Made by a program: the position numbers and the translations under genes. DNA of 12,038 nucleotides. It comes from JAYZDP01 sp036337765. GTDB taxonomy: Bacteria; Acidobacteriota; Thermoanaerobaculia; Multivoradales; Multivoraceae. The stretch lies in assembly GCA_036337765.1 (NCBI GenBank), contig JAYZDP010000223.1, forward strand, positions 1-12,038, in the 5' to 3' direction. Of the stretch, positions 1 through 5,754 are shown in pieces. The notes below the pieces were generated by a model, which saw only the letters and a list, made by a program, of their open reading frames with translations, had not been told where the DNA came from and did not search any database. How positions within the stretch are numbered: position 1 is the stretch's first letter; each line of letters opens with the position of its first letter.

Positions 1-649
1 GTTCTTCGAACGCCTCCTCATTCCACCTTTTGTCTACTTCTTCCATCTCCTGTACCCGTTCCGTGAGGTCGGCCGGCGCTCGTCGGCGACGGCGGCTGCC
101 GCCGGCGGCTGCGTGCTGGTACGCACCTCGACCTTCGTCGAGTGCGGCAGCTTCGAGGCGATGCGCGACGCCCTGATCGACGACGTGGCGATGGGACGGA
201 TGCTCAAGGATGCCGACGGCCAGCTGTGGCTCGGCTTTGATCCGGAGGTGTCGTCGATCCGGTCCTATCGCGGACTCGGTGAGCTGTGGCAGATGGTCGC
301 GCGGAGCGCCTTCGTGCAGCTGCGCTTCAGCTATTCAACGGTGGTGGGCGTCGTGGGAGGCTTGGCGCTCTTCTTCTGTGGCCCCCCTGTCTTTCTGGCA
401 CTCGGCGGCGTCCGGCTGGCGCAGGGCGATCTCGTCAATGCCTTGGCCTGCAGCGGCTTCGGCGCGGCGGCGTGGCTCGTGCAGGCGACGATGTTGCGAC
501 CCTACGTTGAGCACCATCGCTGCCCGCGGCGCTACGCATTCGGGCTGGCATTGGCGAGTGCTCTGTACGGTGGCATGACCCTGACGTCGGCCTGGAACCA
601 CCTCCTTCGGCGGGGCAGTAGCTGGAAGGGGCGCGGCGATGCGCCGTGA
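1..649 (+). CDS. hpnB: HpnB-like glycosyltransferase, C-terminal part (5' end cut by window)
   Basis: The open frame runs in from the left edge (first full codon at base 2) and shows about 215 C-terminal residues. The visible part resembles hopene-associated glycosyltransferase HpnB, a family 2 membrane glycosyltransferase found with hopanoid genes. The matching pieces are the stretch ending TAAAAGGCVLVR, the acidic DALIDDVAMGRMLK block typical of the catalytic half of such enzymes, and an SIRSYR...MVARSAFVQLRFS stretch. About three hydrophobic segments follow, near bases 335-415, 435-490 and 530-590, consistent with C-terminal membrane anchoring. The family is usually near 380-400 residues, so roughly the first half is missing. 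The exact sugar acceptor of HpnB is unsettled. It ends only 15 bases before the next gene, but that gene looks functionally unrelated, so it may belong to an upstream operon. The family assignment comes from recalled motifs, not a search. Confidence 0.8.
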   Translation, partial: FFERLLIPPFVYFFHLLYPFREVGRRSSATAAAAGGCVLVRTSTFVECGSFEAMRDALIDDVAMGRMLKDADGQLWLGFDPEVSSIRSYRGLGELWQMVARSAFVQLRFSYSTVVGVVGGLALFFCGPPVFLALGGVRLAQGDLVNALACSGFGAAAWLVQATMLRPYVEHHRCPRRYAFGLALASALYGGMTLTSAWNHLLRRGSSWKGRGDAP

Positions 650-664
650 TACTTTGACTTCCCC

Positions 665-2110
665 ATGTCGGACACACTGAGTCGCCTCGGCGACGGCCTG
701 GTGGCGGTCGTCAAAGAGGATTGCCCGACCTGCCAGCTGGTGACGCCCGTCCTCGAGGAGGTCCGATCGGCGGGCATGCCGCTGACGGTGATCACGCAGG
801 ACGACCCCGCCTTCCCGCCGGGACTCGAGCCGGTAGACGACCGCGAGCTCGAGATCTCCTATCGGCTCGACGTTGAGGCGGTACCGACGCTCTACAAGCT
901 CTCGAACGGCTCGATCGTTGATCGGCGTATCGGCTGGAACCGCGGCGAGTGGCGCGACTTCACCGGGCTCGAGGAGCTTGGGGCCGACCTGCCGGAGTAC
1001 CGTCCGGGCTGCGGCTCGCTCAGCGTAGAGCCTGGGATGCCGGAGAGGCTGCGCCTGCGTTTCGACGACGTTGGCTCGACTGCACGCCACATCACGGTCG
1101 GCGCCGACGAGGATCCGGTCGAGGCGTGCTTTGCCCGTGGCTGGACCGACGGGCTGCCGGTCGTACCGCCGACGCCGGAGCGCGTCGAGAGGATGCTAGG
1201 CGGGACTCGCCGGGACCGTAACGAGATCGTCACCGACGTGGCTCCGGACTATGGCGAGTGCACGGTGGAGAAGGTGGCGATCAACGCCGTCATGGCCGGC
1301 TGCCTACCCGAGTGCTTGCCGGTGGTGCTGACGGCCGTCGAGGCGGTGTGCACGGACGAGTTCAATATGCATGGCCTGGCGGCCACGACCCTGTCGATGG
1401 GCCCGATCCTGATCGTCAACGGCCCGATCCGGCGCCGCATCGGCATGAACTCGGGGATGAACGTGCTCGGTCAGGGGAACCGCGCGAACGCCACCATCGG
1501 CCGCGCGCTGCAGCTGGTGGTGCGCAACGTCGGTGGCGCTCGACCGGGTGCCGTCGACAGGGCGACCCTCGGCTCGCCGGCGAAGTACACGCTGTGCTTC
1601 CCGGAGGACGAGGAGGCCTCTCCCTGGGAGTCACTGGCTGCCGAGCGCGGTGTCGCTGCCGGCACCTCGTCGGTGACCGTGTTCGGCGGCGAGAGCCCGC
1701 GGGTGGTGGTGGATCAGCAGTCGCGCGAGCCCGAGTCGCTGGCACGCACCTTCGCCTCTGCGCTGCGTACCGTCATCCACCCAAAGCTCGTCCTTGGCTT
1801 TGACGCCTTCATGGTGATCGGTCCCGAGCATGCTCGGGTGCTGTCGGAGGGCGGCTGGGACAAGGCGCGGCTGCGCGAAGAGCTGCAGAAGCTCCTGACC
1901 CTGGATGGGGCGGAGCTGGTGCGCGGGGCGGGTGGCATCGCCGAGGGCCTGCCCAAGCAGATGGCCGATCAGAAGATCCCGAAGTTTCACCCTGACGGCC
2001 TGTGGTTCGTGCATGCCGGTGGCAAAGCCGGTTTCTTCTCCGCCATCCTGGGTGGCTGGGTGCGCGGTGCCGGAGGCACACAGATCGTGACGAAGGAGAT
2101 TCGCGAATGA
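665..2110 (+). CDS. Thioredoxin-like domain fused to a large uncharacterised domain; partner of the UGSC selenoprotein
   Basis: This is a 481-residue soluble protein. Residues 1 to about 105 look like a thioredoxin fold: the redox motif C20-P-T-C23 follows a hydrophobic strand (LVAVVKEDC), and a VPT stretch (73-75) supplies the expected cis-proline. Residues from about 140 to 481 form a second domain I cannot name, with a D-G-L-P-V-V-P-P-T motif (162-170), a Gly/Asn-rich MNSGMNVLGQGNRANATIG region (261-279) and a glycine-rich C-terminus. It holds several cysteines (C116, C199, C213, C217, C229, C311) that could take part in thiol chemistry. No signal peptide or membrane segment is visible. 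The start at 665 is the first possible one after an in-frame stop at 647-649; no clear ribosome binding site precedes it. Its stop overlaps the next start as ATGA, so it is translationally coupled to the selenoprotein. I infer that it is a reductant or partner for the UGSC protein. Confidence 0.8.
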   Translation: MSDTLSRLGDGLVAVVKEDCPTCQLVTPVLEEVRSAGMPLTVITQDDPAFPPGLEPVDDRELEISYRLDVEAVPTLYKLSNGSIVDRRIGWNRGEWRDFTGLEELGADLPEYRPGCGSLSVEPGMPERLRLRFDDVGSTARHITVGADEDPVEACFARGWTDGLPVVPPTPERVERMLGGTRRDRNEIVTDVAPDYGECTVEKVAINAVMAGCLPECLPVVLTAVEAVCTDEFNMHGLAATTLSMGPILIVNGPIRRRIGMNSGMNVLGQGNRANATIGRALQLVVRNVGGARPGAVDRATLGSPAKYTLCFPEDEEASPWESLAAERGVAAGTSSVTVFGGESPRVVVDQQSREPESLARTFASALRTVIHPKLVLGFDAFMVIGPEHARVLSEGGWDKARLREELQKLLTLDGAELVRGAGGIAEGLPKQMADQKIPKFHPDGLWFVHAGGKAGFFSAILGGWVRGAGGTQIVTKEIRE

Positions 2111-2625
2111 GCGAGGAAGTTTTGCTGGATCCCACTAACGAGGCAGAGCCACCGCTGCGCGAGCCGGCCACCCGGCTGGGCTCTTTGGAAGGAGCGACGG
2201 TCGGCCTGCTCGACATCTCGAAGGCGCGCGGCGACGTGTTCCTCGACCATCTCGAGTCTCGGCTGACCAACCGTCAGGTCGAGGTGCTGCGCTTCCGTAA
2301 ACCCACCTTCTCGAAGCTCGCGCCGGTGGATGTGCGCCAACAGATCTCGGAGCGCTGCGACGCGGTGATCGAAGCGCTCGCCGACTGAGGATCCTGCACG
2401 TCGTGCAGTGTGCACGACATGACCGACATGGAAGCCCGCGGCATTCCCACCGTCTTCGTGGCGTCGAGTGAGTTCATCGACGCGGCCGAGGCTCAGGCCG
2501 GCGCCCTCGGATCGGACCCGCCACGCGTTTTCGTCCAGCATCCGATCCAGGATCGGACCGACGACGAGGTGCGGGCGCTGGCCGACGCGGCCTTCGACGA
2601 GATCGTTTCGAAGCTCGTCAACTAG
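2107..2625 (+). CDS. UGSC-family selenoprotein (UGA at 2386-2388 read as selenocysteine)
   Basis: A 172-residue protein is obtained if the in-frame UGA at 2386-2388 is read as selenocysteine (residue 94); otherwise translation stops after 93 residues. The Sec sits in A-D-U-G-S-C-T-S-C-S-V-H-D, which contains a U94-x-x-C97 redox motif (compare thioredoxin CxxC) and a third thiol at C100. The frame stays open and protein-like on both sides: residues 31-36 (TVGLLD) and 113-120 (IPTVFVAS) look like the core strands of an alpha/beta fold. UGSC proteins are a known selenoprotein family from metagenome surveys, with Cys homologues; the function is unknown, probably thiol redox. An AAGGAG site at 2093-2098 lies 8 bases before the ATG, and the start overlaps the stop of the thioredoxin-fusion gene. 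An automatic annotation will probably truncate or split this gene. Selenocysteine machinery (selA, selB, selC, selD) must be encoded elsewhere. Confidence 0.88.
2386..2424 (+). promoter_or_regulatory. Candidate bacterial SECIS element downstream of the UGA codon
   Basis: Seven perfect pairs join GTCGTGC (2400-2406) to GCACGAC (2412-2418) around the five-base loop AGTGT (2407-2411). Beyond one C/A mismatch, A2398-U2420 and C2397-G2421 can extend the stem, and GG (2389-2390) could meet CC (2423-2424) at its base. Eleven bases separate the UGA from the perfect stem and 18 from the apical loop, and G is the second loop base. These fit the published pattern for bacterial SECIS hairpins: loop roughly 16-37 bases after UGA, and a G in the first two loop positions. 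The element would bind the SelB elongation factor. The same bases encode C97 to T106, so coding and structure constrain each other. Confidence 0.75.
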
Positions 2626-2672
2626 AATCCGCGCTTCCCACTGATGGGGAGATCGAGCAAGGGAGAGGTGTC

Positions 2673-3443
2673 TTGTCCCATCCGGGTTTGAATCTGAGCG
2701 GGAAGGTCGCGCTCGTAACGGGTGGCAACAGCGGTATCGGCCTGGGCATGGCTGACGCACTGGCACAGGCCGGAGCCGACGTCTGCATCTGGGGTACGAA
2801 CGAGGGAAAGAACCTGGCCGCCAGCGCACAGCTCGAAACGCATGGCCACCGGGTGCTCGCCCAGCGCTGCGACGTCGGCGACGAGGAGGCGGTCGACTCC
2901 AGCTTTGCGGCGGCGGTGGCCAAGCTCGGGCGGGTCGACTCGTGCTTCGCCAACGCCGGCATCGGTGGGGGAGCGCCGTCCTTCATGGAGTTCGACACCG
3001 AGACCTGGCGTCGCATCATGCGCGTGAATCTCGACGGTGTCTTTTTCACCTATCGCGCCGCCACTCGCCACATGGTGGAGCGCGGCGGTGGCGGCTCACT
3101 GGTCGTTACCTCGAGCCTGTCGGCCACGGAGGGCGCGCCGCGCAACGAGGCCTACGCCGCAACCAAGGGCGCGGTCATTTCCATGACCAAGAGCCTGGCA
3201 GTCGAGTTGGCGCGTTACGGCATTCGCGCCAACTCGATCCAGCCCGGCTGGATCGAGAGCGCCATGACCCAGCGCGCGTTCGCCAACGAGAAGTTTCAGG
3301 ACCGGGTCGGCCGCCGGATCCCAGTCCGGCGATGGGGTGTCGGTGGCGACTTCGGCGGCTTGGCGGTCTATCTGGCGAGCGATCTCTCGGAGTACCACAC
3401 TGGCGACAACTTCGTCATCGATGGCGGCTACGCGGTCTTCTAG
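2673..3443 (+). CDS. Classical short-chain dehydrogenase/reductase (SDR)
   Basis: A 256-residue NAD(P)-dependent oxidoreductase with the full set of classical SDR features. The cofactor-binding TGxxxGIG motif is TGGNSGIG (16-23), NAG is at 94-96, the catalytic Ser is probably S148, and Y161-x-x-x-K165 is the active-site pair (YAATK). A PGWI segment follows at 191-194, and the C-terminus FVIDGGYAVF is typical. Its length is normal for the family. The start is TTG at 2673, chosen because a GGGAGAGG ribosome binding site lies just upstream and the N-terminal LSGKVALVTGG register is usual. It lies 47 bases after the UGSC gene and 6 before the hydrolase gene, so it probably shares their transcript. 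The substrate cannot be told from sequence; it most likely oxidises an alcohol or reduces a ketone or enoyl compound of small molecular size. Confidence 0.93.
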   Translation: MSHPGLNLSGKVALVTGGNSGIGLGMADALAQAGADVCIWGTNEGKNLAASAQLETHGHRVLAQRCDVGDEEAVDSSFAAAVAKLGRVDSCFANAGIGGGAPSFMEFDTETWRRIMRVNLDGVFFTYRAATRHMVERGGGGSLVVTSSLSATEGAPRNEAYAATKGAVISMTKSLAVELARYGIRANSIQPGWIESAMTQRAFANEKFQDRVGRRIPVRRWGVGGDFGGLAVYLASDLSEYHTGDNFVIDGGYAVF

Positions 3444-3449
3444 GGGCGA

Positions 3450-4466
3450 ATGATGGCGCTGGAGAAGGTAGAGAAGTTCACTACCTCGGAGGGACGGGTC
3501 GTCTATGGCCTGCCGATCGAGGCGTTCCCTAACTTCATCGCCAACGTCTACGTCGTCTCCGATGGCGAGACGCGCCTGCTGGTCGACTGCGGCTCACCCA
3601 TGCCGAGTTGCAGCGAGCAGCTGGTCGCCCGGTTCGCCGAGATCGGCGAACGCTACGGCGAGGACATCGCGCTGGGCGATCTCGACAAGATCCTCATCAC
3701 GCATGGCCATATGGACCATTTTGGGGGCCTGCCCTTCGTACGCAGGCACACCGACGCACCGATCGGCATCCACGTTCTCGACCGCCGCGTGGTTTCGCAC
3801 TGGGAAGAGCGGCTGGTGGTGGCAGGAAAGCAGCTCCAGGTCTATCTCGAGCGCTGCGGTTTGTCCGAGAACGCCCGCACCGGCCTGATGCAGATGTACG
3901 TCGGCCGCAAGGGGTTCTATGAGTCGCAGGAGGTGGACTTCCTGATCTCGGAGGACGAGGAGCCGTCACCCGGCATCACGGCCACCCACGTACCTGGCCA
4001 CTGCCCCGGTCAGGTGGCGTTACAGGTCGACGACATCCTGCTCTCGGCCGACCACGTGCTGTCGCGCATCACGCCTCATCAGAGTCCTGAGTCCATCACC
4101 CTGAACATGGGCCTCGGCCACTACCTCGATGCCCTCGACAAGTCGGCGAAGATCGAGGGAGTGCGCCTCGCCCTAGGCGGGCACGAGGATCCGATGAAGG
4201 ACCTTTCCGGCCGGGTCCAGGAGATCAAGGACTCCCACGACGAGCGACTCAATCACGTTTTGGACTACTGCCGCGAGTCTCCCTGCTCGATCGCCGACGT
4301 CTCTAAACAGCTCTTCGGCGGTGTCGGCGGCTACACTGTGCTGCTGGCCCTCGAAGAGGCTGGCGCACACGTCGAGTACCTCTACAATCGCGGTGAGCTG
4401 GTGGCGGCCAACGTCGACGAGCTGCGCGACCAGGAAGAACCGGTCATCCGCTATCTTGCGGAGTAG
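3450..4466 (+). CDS. Metallo-beta-lactamase-fold hydrolase (LACTB2/glyoxalase II-like)
   Basis: A 338-residue protein of the metallo-beta-lactamase superfamily. The metal-binding set is intact: H85-x-H87-x-D89-H90 (THGHMDHFGG), H184 (PGHCPGQ), D201 (LLSADHV) and H245 (GGHEDP). The strand pattern NVYVV...RLLVDCG before it is also typical. Residues from about 255 to 338 add a helical, winged-helix-like C-terminal domain as in LACTB2 and RNase-Z-like hydrolases. Likely activity is hydrolysis of a thioester, lactone or similar bond with two zinc or iron ions; the substrate is unknown. The gene begins ATGATG: the GGGG site at 3443-3446 is only 3 bases from the first ATG and 6 from the second, so the true start may be 3453. 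It follows the SDR gene by 6 bases. The pairing with the SDR suggests successive steps on one metabolite, which is inference. Confidence 0.9.
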   Translation: MMALEKVEKFTTSEGRVVYGLPIEAFPNFIANVYVVSDGETRLLVDCGSPMPSCSEQLVARFAEIGERYGEDIALGDLDKILITHGHMDHFGGLPFVRRHTDAPIGIHVLDRRVVSHWEERLVVAGKQLQVYLERCGLSENARTGLMQMYVGRKGFYESQEVDFLISEDEEPSPGITATHVPGHCPGQVALQVDDILLSADHVLSRITPHQSPESITLNMGLGHYLDALDKSAKIEGVRLALGGHEDPMKDLSGRVQEIKDSHDERLNHVLDYCRESPCSIADVSKQLFGGVGGYTVLLALEEAGAHVEYLYNRGELVAANVDELRDQEEPVIRYLAE

Positions 4467-4486
4467 CAGGTCGGGGGCAGGCGAGG

Positions 4487-4516
4487 TTCGCGACGGCCCG
4501 CCATGCGTGGTAGAAC
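4487..4516 (+). promoter_or_regulatory. Candidate sigma-70-type promoter for the cox cluster
   Basis: The 89-base gap between the hydrolase gene and coxG is the largest gap on the + strand before the end of the cox genes. It contains TTCGCG (4487-4492), an 18-base spacer and TAGAAC (4511-4516), which partly match the -35 and -10 boxes. Transcription would begin near 4522, about 34 bases before the coxG start. The match is imperfect and no operator-like repeat stands out, so the cox genes could equally be read from an upstream promoter. Confidence 0.3.
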
Positions 4517-4555
4517 TCGGGACCCAGCCTTTGAACGGGTCCGAGGTCCGGCAAC

Positions 4556-5233
4556 TTGAAGATCCAGGGAGAACACCACTTCGACGCCCCGCGCGAGGAG
4601 GTGTGGAAAGCGCTCCTGGACCCAGATGTGCTCGGTGCGACCGTGCCGGGCTCGCAGGGTCTCGAGCGAAGCGGTGACAACGAGTATCAGGGCAAGCTGA
4701 AGATCAAGATAGGTCCCGTGCAGGGGGTCTTTCAGGGCAAGGTAAAGCTGACGGATCTCGATCCGCCGAACGGCTACGACTTGAAGATCGAGGGCCGCGG
4801 CCCCGCCGGGTTCATGAACGGTACGGGCAAGCTAGGGTTGGGCGCCGCCGATAGCGGTACGAACATGAGATACGACATCGACGCCAAGGTCGGGGGCCGC
4901 ATTGCAGGTGTCGGACAGCGGCTGCTCGACAGTTCGGCGAAGGTGATCACTCGTCAGGCGCTCGAGGCTCTCGACGCACAGGTGGTCGCACGTGCCGGTG
5001 CCGGGCCGACCGACAGCGCCGAGACCGAAACCGAGCCGGTTGCCAGTGACGCGGAGGCGGCGACGCAGCCACCCGCTTCGGCGCCGCCCACACAGGCTGA
5101 GTTTGCGGCCGGCGTCGCCAAGGGCGTGGCGGCGGAGCTGATTCCCGCCCCCTACCGCCGCCTCGTCACCATGGCCGCGATCGGAATCGTGGCCGCAATT
5201 TTCGTTCTGTTCATCCGCGAGTGCGCGGGCTGA
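4556..5233 (+). CDS. coxG: CoxG-like SRPBCC protein with C-terminal membrane anchor
   Basis: A 225-residue protein. Residues 1 to about 145 match the CoxG/SRPBCC helix-grip fold: the opening FDAPREEVWKALLDPDVL, the PG near residue 31, a GKLKIKIGPVQGVFQGKV strand pair and GTGKLGL. A low-complexity Ala/Pro/Thr/Glu linker follows (about 150-182), then a basic-flanked hydrophobic segment at about 202-220, ending in a short charged tail. CoxG proteins are linked to attaching Mo-containing CO dehydrogenases to the membrane and to quinone handling; the C-terminal anchor fits that. The TTG start at 4556 has GAGG (4543-4546) 9 bases upstream and gives the usual MKIQGEHHFDAP N-terminus. It heads the cox cluster, 49 bases before coxS. 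Confidence 0.87.
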   Translation: MKIQGEHHFDAPREEVWKALLDPDVLGATVPGSQGLERSGDNEYQGKLKIKIGPVQGVFQGKVKLTDLDPPNGYDLKIEGRGPAGFMNGTGKLGLGAADSGTNMRYDIDAKVGGRIAGVGQRLLDSSAKVITRQALEALDAQVVARAGAGPTDSAETETEPVASDAEAATQPPASAPPTQAEFAAGVAKGVAAELIPAPYRRLVTMAAIGIVAAIFVLFIRECAG

Positions 5234-5282
5234 TGCATCCGACGCTTCAATCTTCGATGGATCTAGAAGGGAGTCACGCGTA

Positions 5283-5747
5283 ATGAAACACACGGTTCGC
5301 ATGGAGGTCAACGGCACCTCCGTCGAGAAAGACGTCGAGCCGCGCACTCTGCTCGTGCACTTCCTGCGCGAGGAGCTCGGACTCACTGGCACCAATGTCG
5401 GCTGTGAGACCACGCTGTGCGGTGCGTGCACGGTGCTCATCGACGGCAAGTCCGTCAAGTCGTGCACCCAGCTCGCTCTTCAGGCCGACAGCATGTCGGT
5501 GACGACCATCGAAGGCATGGCGACGAACGGCGAGCTGCATCCGCTGCAGCAGTCGTTCTGGGATCACCATGGCCTGCAGTGCGGCTACTGCACGCCCGGC
5601 ATGATCATGGCGTCGGCGGGGCTTCTGAGCCAGAACCCGGACGCCAGCGAGGAGGAGATTCGCGAGGGCCTCAAAGGCAACCTCTGTCGCTGCACCGGCT
5701 ACCAGAACATCGTCAAGGCGGTGAAGTCTGCCGCCGAGAGCATGTAG
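5283..5747 (+). CDS. coxS: CoxS-like [2Fe-2S] subunit of a molybdenum hydroxylase
   Basis: A 154-residue small subunit that passes electrons from the molybdenum site to FAD. The N-terminal plant-ferredoxin-type cluster is held by C41, C46, C49 and C61 (CETTLCGACTV...SC). The C-terminal four-helix domain holds the second cluster through C100, C103, C135 and C137 (CGYCTPGM and CRCTGYQNI). All eight ligands are present and the length is standard. An AAGGGAG site about 9 bases before the ATG supports the start. The stop is followed by the large subunit gene after only 7 bases, so the two are expressed together. The same architecture serves CO dehydrogenase, xanthine dehydrogenase and other hydroxylases, so this subunit alone does not give the substrate. 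Confidence 0.96.
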   Translation: MKHTVRMEVNGTSVEKDVEPRTLLVHFLREELGLTGTNVGCETTLCGACTVLIDGKSVKSCTQLALQADSMSVTTIEGMATNGELHPLQQSFWDHHGLQCGYCTPGMIMASAGLLSQNPDASEEEIREGLKGNLCRCTGYQNIVKAVKSAAESM

Positions 5748-5754
5748 GTCTCAG

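Noticed and set aside
335..1090. 251-residue minus-strand open frame across the hpnB and thioredoxin-fusion junction
   Set aside because: The composition is typical of antisense frames in GC-rich DNA (rich in Arg, Ala and His), and both genes opposite are well supported.
2386..2388. UGA as a nonsense mutation making the UGSC gene a pseudogene
   Set aside because: The UGA falls exactly at the family's U-G-S-C position, reading frame and protein-like character continue to 2625, and a hairpin fitting SECIS rules follows.
2410..2625. Separate 71-residue gene starting at GTG 2410 or ATG 2419
   Set aside because: No ribosome binding site precedes it, and its sequence is the C-terminal half of the UGSC protein in the same frame.
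2623..2628. TAGAAT at the UGSC stop as a -10 box for the SDR gene
   Set aside because: No plausible -35 box lies 16-18 bases upstream.
1987..2829. 280-residue minus-strand open frame opposite the selenoprotein region
   Set aside because: It covers the ends of three supported + strand genes, shows no family motif and has an antisense-like composition.
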